Made by a program: the position numbers and the translations under genes. From Micromonospora sp. NBRC 110009 (GTDB lineage Bacteria > Actinomycetota > Actinomycetes > Mycobacteriales > Micromonosporaceae): a DNA stretch of 64,000 nucleotides. The notes under the pieces were generated by a model, which was not told where the DNA came from, ran no database searches, and saw nothing but the letters and a program-made list of their open reading frames with translations. Positions 7,270 through 17,333 of this stretch are shown here, one piece after another. Position 1 is the stretch's first letter. Each line of letters opens with the position of its first letter. The stretch spans positions 744,001-808,000 of the forward strand of contig NZ_CP130427.1 of the NCBI RefSeq assembly GCF_030518795.1, in the 5' to 3' direction.

Positions 7270-8859
7270 TCAGGCCGGCTCGTCGGCCGGTGCGGCGTCC
7301 ATGGTGGAGCGCTGCACCGGCACGTCGACGGTACGGCGGGGGCCGGTGAACCACTTCCGGGCCGAGGCGTACCACCAGATCGCCACGCCGAGCAGCACCC
7401 CGCCGATGGCGAGCGGGGCGTAGTTCACGGCCGTCCAACTGAACTCCGCGTTGCCGGGCACGCCGGCCGGCACGATCGGCAGCACGAAGTAGACGGAGAT
7501 GACCGCGATCTCGATCACCGCTATCCAGCCGAGCAGCTTGTACCTCGCGCCCAGCGTCCACGGGCCCGGGACGAACCGGTCCCCCATTCGCAGCCGCAGG
7601 AAGATCGGGATGAGGAAGGACAGGTACAGCCCGATCACCGCGACCGAGACCACCGCGTAGAAGGCGACCGGCACGCCGGCCTTCTGGTAGAGCGCGGGCA
7701 GGGTGAGCACCAGCCCGGCCAGGGTGGCCGCGATGATCGCGTTGACCGGGGTGCCGTTGCGGTTCACCCGGGACCAGAGCCGCCAGCCCGGCACCGCGCG
7801 GTCCCGGCTGAACGCGTACGCCATCCGGGACATCGAGGTCACGCAGCTCATCCCGCAGAAGAACTGGCCGATGGTGGAGATGATGATGACGGCCTTGAAG
7901 AAGAACGGGGTCAGCGCGGACTCGAAGATCGCCCCGGAGAAGCCGCCGGCCTTGTTGATCGCGTCCACGTCGGTGGCCGCGAAGAGGAAGGCGAGCAGCA
8001 GGATCCAGCCGCCCACCGCGGAATAGAAGATCGACCGCCAGAGGCCCTGGGCGGCGGCCTTCGAGGCGCCCCGGGTCTCCTCGGAGACGTGCGCGCAGGC
8101 GTCGAAGCCGGTGATCGTGTACTGGGTGAGCAGGAAGCCCAGCGGCAGCACGTAGAACCAGAAGGTGAGCCCGCCGGTGTCGCCGTCGCCGAAGCCGGAG
8201 TTGTTGAACCGCTCGGTGAAGACGAACTTGAAGCTCTGGTGGTCGTCGGGGACCAGGAGCAGGATGAGCACCACCGCGGCCGCGCCGGCCACGTGCCACC
8301 AGACCGAGACGTTCTGGAGTACGTCGATGATGCGGTGCCCGTAGATGTTGATCAGCCCGTGCAGGGCCAGGATCACCACGAACAGCCCGAAGGTCTGGTG
8401 CGCCGTGCCGGCCCAGCCGTCGAAGAGCGCGGAGAGGGTGAGGTTGAGGAAGGTGGCGCAGCCGTAGTCGACGGAGGCGGTCACCGCCACCAGGCCGATC
8501 AGGTTGAGCCAGCCGGTGAACCAGCCGTGCACGGGCCGCCCCATGGTGGCGGCCCACCAGTAGATCCCGCCGGCGGTCGGGTAGGCCGAGACCAGCTCGG
8601 CCATGCAGAAGCCGATGATCAGGATGAACAGCGAGATCAGCGGCCAGCCCCAGGAGATGGCGACCGGACCGCCGTTGTTCCACGCCTGGCCGAAGGTGGT
8701 GAAGCAGCCGGCCAGGATCGAGATGATCGAGAACGAGATGGCGAAGTTGGAGAAGCCGCTCCACTTGCGGTGCAGCTCCTGTTTGTAGCCGAGTTCGGCG
8801 AGCCGTCGGGCGTCGTCGTCCATGGGTTGCTCGGCGGTCGGCGCGGGCGTCGTGGCCAA
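7270..8859 (-). CDS. APC-family amino acid / polyamine permease
   Basis: 529 residues with 12 predicted membrane helices. The N-terminus ELHRKWSGFSNFAISFSIIS and the region AYPTAGGIYWWAATMG are typical of the APC amino acid/choline transporter (ACT, GABA-permease-like) group. TTG at 8859 is chosen because GGAGG lies 6 nt upstream; the longer frame from 8901 crosses that Shine-Dalgarno sequence. Substrate is unknown. Pairing with a GlnA3/GlnA4-like gene on the same strand beyond the accessory cluster suggests uptake of an amine or amino acid. Confidence 0.85.
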   Translation of the reverse strand: MATTPAPTAEQPMDDDARRLAELGYKQELHRKWSGFSNFAISFSIISILAGCFTTFGQAWNNGGPVAISWGWPLISLFILIIGFCMAELVSAYPTAGGIYWWAATMGRPVHGWFTGWLNLIGLVAVTASVDYGCATFLNLTLSALFDGWAGTAHQTFGLFVVILALHGLINIYGHRIIDVLQNVSVWWHVAGAAAVVLILLLVPDDHQSFKFVFTERFNNSGFGDGDTGGLTFWFYVLPLGFLLTQYTITGFDACAHVSEETRGASKAAAQGLWRSIFYSAVGGWILLLAFLFAATDVDAINKAGGFSGAIFESALTPFFFKAVIIISTIGQFFCGMSCVTSMSRMAYAFSRDRAVPGWRLWSRVNRNGTPVNAIIAATLAGLVLTLPALYQKAGVPVAFYAVVSVAVIGLYLSFLIPIFLRLRMGDRFVPGPWTLGARYKLLGWIAVIEIAVISVYFVLPIVPAGVPGNAEFSWTAVNYAPLAIGGVLLGVAIWWYASARKWFTGPRRTVDVPVQRSTMDAAPADEPA

Positions 8860-8901
8860 TGCACACCTCCTCGAGGTGGATTCCCCGGTGCGAGTGGGCA
8901 A

Positions 8902-8930
8902 AGTGTGATCCCGTCGATCAAGGCGGTCAA
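8902..8930 (-). promoter_or_regulatory. Predicted promoter of the APC permease
   Basis: On the minus strand TTGACC (8930-8925) and CACACT (8907-8902) are spaced by 17 nt, about 40 nt before the start codon. The rest of the roughly 300-bp gap 8860-9159 holds only this promoter and the hairpin at 9102-9120. Confidence 0.45.
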
Positions 8931-9101
8931 TACGACAGCCGTGGGAATCTCACGGCCGGCACGGCTAATTGCGTTGCCGCGCGAACCCGTTCCGGGGCAT
9001 CCTTGAGCCCGTGACCAGGCCCGATCGCGACGGGCCACCGCCGGGCGCTCGGCAACGCCCGGTCCGCGACGGCGCGTGGCGTCCACCTCTCTCTCACTGA
9101 A

Positions 9102-9120
9102 GTACGGCGGTTCGCCGTAC
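9102..9120 (-). terminator. Hairpin after the DUF456 gene
   Basis: Perfect 8-bp arms GTACGGCG / CGCCGTAC with a 3-nt loop, 40 nt downstream of the DUF456 stop. Likely ends the methyltransferase-GGDEF/EAL-DUF456 operon. Confidence 0.5.
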
Positions 9121-9159
9121 CCCCGGACGCCCGCGCCGTCGCTCCTTCCCCAGGCCGCC

Positions 9160-9660
9160 TCAGGCGAACAGCAGCCCGGCCACCCAGAGCACGGCGATGA
9201 CCAGCCCGGCCAGGAACTCGACCAGCATGGACAGTCCGGCCGCCTTGACCGCCTGCACGGTGGCCGGCCAGGCCAGCTGGTTGCTGCCCAGCCGCAGCCG
9301 TTCCGCGCCCCAGATCCCGCCGACGAAGCCGATCGGCAGGCCGACGACCGGGACGACGAAGAAGCCGACCAGGCCGAGCAGCCCGCCGGCCAGCAGGGAC
9401 GAGGTGGGCACCCCGGTCCGTTTCAGGTTCCGCCCCGGCCAGGCGTACTTGACCACCGTGCCGCCGCCGGCGACCACGGTCGCCGCCGCGAGCACCGCCC
9501 AACGGCCCGGGCCGGCCCCGCCGAAGAGCGCCCACACCAGCACCCCGCCCCAGCACAGCGGCAGCGCCGGCAGCCCGGGCACCACCACCCCGGCCAGCCC
9601 GGCCAGGATCGCCAGCGCAGCCACCACCGAGACCACGGCCTGGGTGTCCGTCAAGCTCAT
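9160..9660 (-). CDS. DUF456 family membrane protein
   Basis: 166 residues with about four hydrophobic segments. The glycine-rich hairpins LAGVVVPGLPALPLCWGGVL and GFFVVPVVGLPIGFVGGIWG are the internal repeats of DUF456 proteins. Its ATG overlaps the stop of the GGDEF/EAL gene (ATGA), so translation is probably coupled. Function unknown. Linkage to a cyclic-di-GMP enzyme gene raises the possibility of a membrane output or partner, which is inference only. Confidence 0.8.
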   Translation of the reverse strand: MSLTDTQAVVSVVAALAILAGLAGVVVPGLPALPLCWGGVLVWALFGGAGPGRWAVLAAATVVAGGGTVVKYAWPGRNLKRTGVPTSSLLAGGLLGLVGFFVVPVVGLPIGFVGGIWGAERLRLGSNQLAWPATVQAVKAAGLSMLVEFLAGLVIAVLWVAGLLFA

Positions 9661-11822
9661 GCCGCGGCCTCCCCGCCGGCCAGCCGGGCCCGGATCTGCT
9701 CGGCCGGCATCGGGGCGCCGAACCAGCGGCCCTGGCCGGTGTCGCAGCGCAGCGCGCGCAGCCGCTCGGCCTGCGCCTCCGTCTCCACCGCCTCGGCGGT
9801 CACCCACAGCTCCAGCGCGTGCGCCAGCCGGACCAGCGCGTCGACGATCCGCTCGTCCCGGTGGTCGGCGGCCACGTCGGTCCCGTCGGCCCGGATCCCC
9901 TCGACGAACGGGCCGGCCAGCTTCAGGCAGTGGATCGGCAGCCGGCGCAGGTACGCCAGGTTCGAGTAGCCGGTGCCGAAGTCGTCGATGGCCAGCCGTA
10001 CGCCGAGGTCGGCGAGGCGCCGCAGGGAGCGTAGCGGCTCCCCCGCGGTGCCCATGACGGCGCTCTCGGTCAGCTCCAGTTGCAGCAGTGCGGCCGGGAG
10101 CCCGGTGTGCTGCAGCGCCTCGGCGACGGTCTCCACGATCGCCGGGTCGTCGGCCTGCCGGGCGGCCAGGTTGACGCTGACGACCAGCCGCGTGCCCGGG
10201 TACGCCCGCCGCCAGCCCTCCGCGTCCCGGCACGCCTGCTTGAGCACCCAGGCGCCGAGCCGGACGATCAGGCCGGTCTCCTCGGCCAGGCCGATGAACC
10301 GGTCCGGGCCGATCAGCCCCAACTCCGGGTGCTGCCAGCGGACCAGCGCCTCCACCGCCACCAGGGACCGGTCCAGCAGGGACACGATGGGCTGGTAGTG
10401 CAGCACGAACTCGCCCCGGTCCAGCGCGGCCGGCAGCCCCGCCGCCAGGGCGGACCGGGCGATGTCGGCGGCGCTGCGCTCCGGATCGTAGACGGCCCAG
10501 CGCCCCCGCCCCTCGGCCTTGGCCCAGTAGAGGGTGGTGTCGGCGGCCTTCATCAGCTCGGAGGCGCTGGTCTCCGCCGCCGGGCACTCCACGATGCCGA
10601 TGCTGGCCGAGACGGCGAGCTGCTGGTCCCCGACGTTGACCGGGGCGGAGACCGCGGCGAGGGCCAGCTCGGCCAGCTCCACCGCGTCGTCGAGGCCGCC
10701 GTCGGAGTCGACCAGGATGACGAACTCGTCGCCGCCCATCCGGGCCACCAGGTGACCGCGGCCGGCCACGCAGTCGGCCAGCCGCCGGCCGATCACCTTG
10801 AGCAGCCGGTCGCCGAGGTCGTGGCCGAGGCTGTCGTTGATCGCCTTGAAGCCGTCCAGGTCGATGAAGCAGAGCCCGATCCGCTGCTCCGGGCCGGCCG
10901 TTTCGAAGATCTCCCCCAGCGTCTCGAAGAAGAGCGTCCGGTTGGGCAGGCCGGTGAGCGGGTCGTGCAGCGCCTGGAAGCGCAGCCGCTGCTGGAGTTC
11001 GTACCGCTCGGTGATGTCCTCGATCATCGCGACCGTGAACCGGGGACGGCCGTCGTCGTAGCGGATCAGCGAGACGGCCAGGTCGGTCCAGACCACACTG
11101 CCGTCCTTGCGGTGGTAGCGCTTCTCCACCCGGGCACTGTCGTGCTTGCCCCCGACCAGCTCCTGGTAGAGCTCCCACATCCCGGCCGCGTCGTCGGCGT
11201 GGAACAGCGCCCCGACATTCATCTCGCGCAGCTCCTCGATGCGGTAGCCGAGCATGTTCGCGAAGGACTGGTTGACGTCGATCATCCGGCCGTCGACGCC
11301 GGCGATGCCGATCCCGATCGCCGCACCCGTGAAGACGGCGCGGAACCGGGCCTCGCTGTCCCGCAGGGCCTGCTCGACCGCGTCCCGCGCCTGCCAGGCC
11401 GAGCGGGCGATCCGCTCCTGCTGGCTGAACGTGCGGTCGCGCAGCGCCCGGGCGAAGCCGGCGGCCAGCGCGCCCTGCATGGCGGCGATCCGCTCCCGCG
11501 CCTCGGGCAGCTCCGTGCGGACGGGCAGCACCCAGGGCAGGAACCGGTCACCGAGCGCCTGGATCGACCAGTCCAGCGCCCCCGGCTCGGTGAGGTGCGC
11601 CTCCACCAGGGCCTGCCCGACGTCCTCCGCCGCTTGCGCGGAGAACGTCGGGGCGACCAGGGCCTGACCCAGCCGTACGGTGTGCACGAGCAGGAGCCGC
11701 TCGGTCTCGGTCGCGCTGAGCGGCACGAATCCGATGCGGCGCACCGCCCGGGCCCACTCGGCGGCGTACGCCTGGGCGCCCGGCCGGCTGAAGCCGCCCC
11801 CGTCGGGGCCCGGGCCGTGCAT
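9657..11822 (-). CDS. PAS-GGDEF-EAL protein (diguanylate cyclase / phosphodiesterase)
   Basis: 721 residues. An alpha-helical N-terminus (1-150) without a named domain is followed by PAS (about 155-275), GGDEF (about 285-450; intact GGDEF at 363-367, no RxxD inhibitory site seen) and EAL (about 460-715). In EAL, Glu491 (EALVRW), Asn551, Glu583, Asp613-Asp614 and Lys634 are present. The aspartate two residues after the lysine (KxD) is replaced by Ala636, so phosphodiesterase activity may be reduced. It starts 6 nt after the methyltransferase stop and overlaps DUF456. No membrane segment is seen; it is probably cytoplasmic. Confidence 0.9.
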   Translation of the reverse strand: MHGPGPDGGGFSRPGAQAYAAEWARAVRRIGFVPLSATETERLLLVHTVRLGQALVAPTFSAQAAEDVGQALVEAHLTEPGALDWSIQALGDRFLPWVLPVRTELPEARERIAAMQGALAAGFARALRDRTFSQQERIARSAWQARDAVEQALRDSEARFRAVFTGAAIGIGIAGVDGRMIDVNQSFANMLGYRIEELREMNVGALFHADDAAGMWELYQELVGGKHDSARVEKRYHRKDGSVVWTDLAVSLIRYDDGRPRFTVAMIEDITERYELQQRLRFQALHDPLTGLPNRTLFFETLGEIFETAGPEQRIGLCFIDLDGFKAINDSLGHDLGDRLLKVIGRRLADCVAGRGHLVARMGGDEFVILVDSDGGLDDAVELAELALAAVSAPVNVGDQQLAVSASIGIVECPAAETSASELMKAADTTLYWAKAEGRGRWAVYDPERSAADIARSALAAGLPAALDRGEFVLHYQPIVSLLDRSLVAVEALVRWQHPELGLIGPDRFIGLAEETGLIVRLGAWVLKQACRDAEGWRRAYPGTRLVVSVNLAARQADDPAIVETVAEALQHTGLPAALLQLELTESAVMGTAGEPLRSLRRLADLGVRLAIDDFGTGYSNLAYLRRLPIHCLKLAGPFVEGIRADGTDVAADHRDERIVDALVRLAHALELWVTAEAVETEAQAERLRALRCDTGQGRWFGAPMPAEQIRARLAGGEAAA

Positions 11823-11828
11823 GTCGGC

Positions 11829-12647
11829 TCAGCCGGCGGTCCGGTCGTACCGGGCGACGCCGCCGAACGCCCCGAACCGCTCGGGGTGGTCGTCCACGTC
11901 GGACGGCGAGTCGGGTCGCCACAGCGGCATGTGCACCACGCCCGGTTCGAGGAGGGTCCAGTCGCCGAAGTAGCCGGTGATCTCGGCCCGCGAGCGGAGG
12001 GTGATCTCGGTGGCGGTACGCGCCGACAGCCGCTGCGCGTCGAGCATCTCCTGCGGCTGGTCCTCGAAGGTCGAGTGCGAGATGACCAGGAAGCTGCCGG
12101 GCGCGGCGGCGGCCCGCAGGGTGGCCAGGATGTCGGCGGGCCGGTCCGCGTCGGGGATGAAGTGCACCACCCCGGCGAGCAGGATGCCCAGCGGCCGGTC
12201 GAAGTCGATCAGACGGCCGGCCCGGGCCTGGTCCAGGATCAGCTTCGGCTCGCGCAGGTCACCGTGGATGGCGGTGGCCCGGTCGTTGCCGGCGAGCAGT
12301 TCCCGGCTGTGCGCCACGGCGACCGGGTCGATGTCGACGTAGACGATCCGGGCCGCCGGGTTGGCCGCCTGGGCGACCTCGTGGACGTTGCCCACCGTCG
12401 GGATGCCCGAGCCGATGTCGAGAAACTGGTCGATGCCGGCGTCGAGCAGCACCCGCACGGCCCGGCGCAGGAACTCCCGGCCGGAGCGCATGGTGGCGGC
12501 CAGGTTCGGCGTCATGGCGGCGATCTGCTCGGCCAACTGCCGGTCGATCTCGAAGTTGTGCGCCCCGCCGAGGAAGTAGTCGTAGACCCGGGCCGCGCTC
12601 GGGCGGGTCAGGTCGATCTCGGCGGGAAGTCCGTCCGGCGTCTGCAT
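11829..12647 (-). CDS. SAM-dependent methyltransferase, DUF574 (Methyltransf_19) type
   Basis: 272 residues from the ATG at 12647, preceded by GGGGGA. It contains the family-typical DLTRPSAARVYDYFLGGAHN near the N-terminus, motif I FLDIGSGIPTVGNVHEVAQ, VYVDIDPVAVAHS and HFIPDADRP. This family is greatly expanded in actinomycetes and its substrates are mostly unknown. It is the first gene of the operon with the GGDEF/EAL and DUF456 genes. A longer in-frame start at 12725 would overlap the promoter and operator and is rejected. Confidence 0.85.
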   Translation of the reverse strand: MQTPDGLPAEIDLTRPSAARVYDYFLGGAHNFEIDRQLAEQIAAMTPNLAATMRSGREFLRRAVRVLLDAGIDQFLDIGSGIPTVGNVHEVAQAANPAARIVYVDIDPVAVAHSRELLAGNDRATAIHGDLREPKLILDQARAGRLIDFDRPLGILLAGVVHFIPDADRPADILATLRAAAAPGSFLVISHSTFEDQPQEMLDAQRLSARTATEITLRSRAEITGYFGDWTLLEPGVVHMPLWRPDSPSDVDDHPERFGAFGGVARYDRTAG

Positions 12648-12713
12648 CGCTCGATCCCCCAGGTCGTCGCCGCGGGACCCGGGCACCCCAGGCACCGGCC
12701 GAACCCGCGGCAT

Positions 12714-12734
12714 GGTGTGGTCCACACCACTCTA
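12714..12734 (-). promoter_or_regulatory. Promoter (-10) with a perfect 15-bp palindrome at the start of the DUF574-GGDEF/EAL-DUF456 operon
   Basis: GGTGTGGTCCACACC (12714-12728) has perfect 7-bp arms around one base. Directly upstream on the minus strand lies TAGAGT (12734-12729), a good actinobacterial -10 box, so the palindrome would cover the transcription start. A related half-site (GGTGTGGGA) lies at about 12749. A repressor site is inferred; the regulator is unknown. Confidence 0.55.
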
Positions 12735-12837
12735 AGCGGGGACATCCAGGTGTGGGACATCCACTTTCGACGGTTACCGCCGGCCGACGGACCGGCCGGA
12801 CCCTCGACGGCCCGGCCGGACGGCGGTCGACGTGGCC

Positions 12838-14043
<1,206 letters not shown>

Positions 14044-14151
14044 GGTGCGGCGTCCTTCGGGGGTGGAAGGGGCTGGCGGCGGGTCGCCCGCCGGGTCACG
14101 GGGGCGCCCGGCGCCAGGATATCCGCGCCCGGAACGGGTTAGGTTGGCGGC

Positions 14152-15109
<958 letters not shown>

Positions 15110-15117
<8 letters not shown>

Positions 15118-15772
15118 TCCGGGCGTCGCCCGGGCCGCCGCCGCGGCCGCGGCGGCCGGCTGCGTGGTGGCCGGGGTGGTCGCGGTGACGATCGCCGTGG
15201 TCGCCGGTCCCGGTCCGGGCCTGACCGGGTACGTCAGCGAGGCCGGCGTCACCGACAGCGGGTACGCCAGGGCGTACCGGATCGGGGTGTTCGCCCTGGC
15301 GGCGGCGCTGCTGCTGCTCGCCGCGGCGCTGCCCCCGGCGCTGCGGACCGCGGCCGCGCTGCTCGTGGCCGGCGCCGCCGGCACGGCGCTCTCCGGCACG
15401 GTGACCTGCTCCACCGGCTGCCCGCTGCCGCCGTTCGAGGCCGCCACGCTGGCCGACCTGGTGCACGGCGGCGCGAGCATCGCGGCCACCGCCGCGGTGG
15501 TCTTCGCCATGCTGGCGCTGGTCCTCAGCCCGCCGGCGGGCCGGGCGCTGCGCCGGGTCGCCGGGGTGGGCGCGGCCCTGGCGCTGCCGCTGTCCGGGGC
15601 GGTCGGGCTGGCCATGCTGCTGGCCGGGCGTGGCGGCCTTGTCGGGGTGCTGGAGCGGCTGCTGCTCGCGGTGGCCGCCGCCTGGGGGCTGGCCACCGCC
15701 GCGGTGCTGGGCCTGGCGCACCGGCGCGCCATCGTGACAAACGGATCACCGGACCGCGAACCGCCCCTGTAA
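15110..15772 (+). CDS. DUF998-like integral membrane protein
   Basis: 220 residues, GTG start at 15110 inside the end of the preceding gene. About six hydrophobic segments. SGTVTCSTGCPLPPFE, followed by ADLVHGGASIAATAAVVFAM, matches the loop and helix pattern of DUF998 membrane proteins. Function unknown. Extremely GC-rich with long alanine/leucine tracts. Confidence 0.65.
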
Positions 15773-15818
15773 GGATCGTCACGCCTACCGCTCCTTCCAG
15801 CTGGGAGCCGGCTGGGAG

Positions 15819-15824
15819 TAGCGT
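15819..15824 (+). promoter_or_regulatory. -10 box of the leader peptide / DAACS transporter
   Basis: TAGCGT lies 9 nt before the ATG at 15834, which would make the leader transcript leaderless or nearly so. No convincing -35 was seen. Confidence 0.5.
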
Positions 15825-15833
15825 CGGCAGGCG

Positions 15834-15923
15834 ATGACCAACGTCTGGCACCTCACCGAGCGCCTGTACGTCGACCTCCGACGGCAGGCCAGCGGCGTCT
15901 GTCCGGCGCAGCCCCTCTCCTGA
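15834..15923 (+). CDS. Putative 29-residue leader peptide upstream of a DAACS transporter
   Basis: ATG 15834 to TGA 15923. The peptide starts MTNVWHLTERLYVDLRRQAS and continues GVCPAQPLS. The core (H/Y)VDL-R-x-x-S/A-x-x-C matches short actinobacterial leader peptides found ahead of cysteine and sulfur assimilation genes; in mycobacteria, cysteine-rich leaders act as attenuators. Here the Cys codon is 23rd. It ends 40 nt before the transporter ATG. This supports control of the transporter by cysteine or charged tRNA-Cys, which is inferred. Confidence 0.6.
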   Translation: MTNVWHLTERLYVDLRRQASGVCPAQPLS

Positions 15924-15963
15924 CGCTGCCCCGTTCACCCCACCAGACCTTGGACGCATTCTC

Positions 15964-17268
15964 ATGGCTTCCGCCTTGCGCAAGATCCCCTTTTCCGTGC
16001 AGATCCTGCTCGGCCTCGTGCTCGGCGTGGCGCTCGGCTTCCTCGCCCGCGCCAACGACCTCGCCTGGCTGACCAGCACCCTCGACACCGTCGGCCACCT
16101 CTTCGTCCAGCTGCTCAAGCTGGCCGTGCCGCCGCTGGTCTTCACCGCCATCGTGGTCAGCGTGGTCAGCCTGCGCGGCGTGACCAACGCCGCCCGGCTG
16201 GCCCTCAAGACGCTGCTCTGGTTCGGCATCACCGCGCTGATCGCGGTGAGCCTCGGCATCGGCCTCGGCCTGCTCACCGACCCCGGCAAGGGCGTCACGC
16301 TCGACCTGGCCGGCGCCGCCGCGCCCAAGAAGACCGGCTCCTGGACCGACTTCCTGACCGGCATCGTGCCGACCAACCCGGTCGGCGCGTTCGTCGAGGG
16401 GAACGTCCTCCAGATCGTCTTCCTCGCCCTCGTGGTGGGCGCCGCCGCGCTGCTCATCGGTGAGGCCGCCGAGCCGTTCGTGACGCTCAACCGCTCGGTG
16501 CTGGCCATCGTGCAGAAGGCGCTCTGGTGGGTCATCCGGCTCGCCCCGATCGGCACCCTCGGCCTGATCGGCAACGCCGTCGCCTCGTACGGCTGGGACC
16601 TGCTGGCCCCGCTCGCCAAGTTCACCACCGCCGTGTATGTCGGCTGCGCGATCGTGCTCTTCGTCGTGTACCCGGTGCTGCTGGTGGCCGCCGGCCGGCT
16701 CAACCCGCTGCGCTTCTTCGCCGGCGCCTGGCCCGCCATCGAGCTGGCCTTCGTCTCCCGCTCCTCGGTGGGCACCATGCCGGTGACCCAGCGCTCGGTC
16801 GAGCGCCTCGGCGTCCCCCGCGAGTACGCCTCCTTCGCGGTGCCGTTCGGCGCCACCACGAAGATGGACGGCTGCGCCGCGATCTACCCGGCCCTGGCGG
16901 CGATCTTCGTGGCGCAGGTCTTCGGGGTGCACCTGGGCGTCGCCGACTACCTGCTGATCGCCTTCGTCTCGGTGGTCGGCTCGGCCGCCACCGCCGGCCT
17001 GACCGGCGCGATCGTCATGCTCACCCTGACCCTCAGCACGCTGGGCCTGCCGCTGGCCGGCGCCGGCCTGCTGCTGGCGATCGACCCGATCCTCGACATG
17101 ATCCGGACCGCCACCAACGTGGCCGGCCAGGTGCTCGTGCCGACCATCGTGGCCGCCCGCGAGGGCACCCTCGACCGGACCGCGTACGACTCGGCCGGCA
17201 AGCGGGACCTCATCGAGGCCGACAAGGCCGACCGCCCGGCGGAGCGGCTGGCTCCGGTACCCGCCTGA
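15964..17268 (+). CDS. Dicarboxylate/amino acid:cation symporter (DAACS family), possibly L-cystine transporter
   Basis: 434 residues with the DAACS fold: eight helices plus hairpins. The first re-entrant hairpin is SRSSVGTMPVTQRSVERLG, and VPFGATTKMDGCAAIYPALA replaces the usual NMDGTA motif. The cysteine after the MDG/NG and the following YPA resemble the TcyP/YdjN cystine branch more than the GltP/DctA branch. With the Cys-containing leader peptide upstream, cystine uptake is the best guess; glutamate or dicarboxylate transport is the alternative. Followed by a strong terminator. Confidence 0.88.
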   Translation: MASALRKIPFSVQILLGLVLGVALGFLARANDLAWLTSTLDTVGHLFVQLLKLAVPPLVFTAIVVSVVSLRGVTNAARLALKTLLWFGITALIAVSLGIGLGLLTDPGKGVTLDLAGAAAPKKTGSWTDFLTGIVPTNPVGAFVEGNVLQIVFLALVVGAAALLIGEAAEPFVTLNRSVLAIVQKALWWVIRLAPIGTLGLIGNAVASYGWDLLAPLAKFTTAVYVGCAIVLFVVYPVLLVAAGRLNPLRFFAGAWPAIELAFVSRSSVGTMPVTQRSVERLGVPREYASFAVPFGATTKMDGCAAIYPALAAIFVAQVFGVHLGVADYLLIAFVSVVGSAATAGLTGAIVMLTLTLSTLGLPLAGAGLLLAIDPILDMIRTATNVAGQVLVPTIVAAREGTLDRTAYDSAGKRDLIEADKADRPAERLAPVPA

Positions 17269-17284
17269 TCATCAGTTCACCTCC

Positions 17285-17310
17285 GGGGGGAGGGCTTCGG
17301 CCCTCCCCCC
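17285..17310 (+). terminator. Strong stem-loop terminator after the DAACS transporter
   Basis: Perfect 11-bp arms GGGGGGAGGGC / GCCCTCCCCCC with a UUCG tetraloop. No T-run. Confidence 0.85.
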
Positions 17311-17333
17311 GCCGCATGTTGAAGGATGACGAC

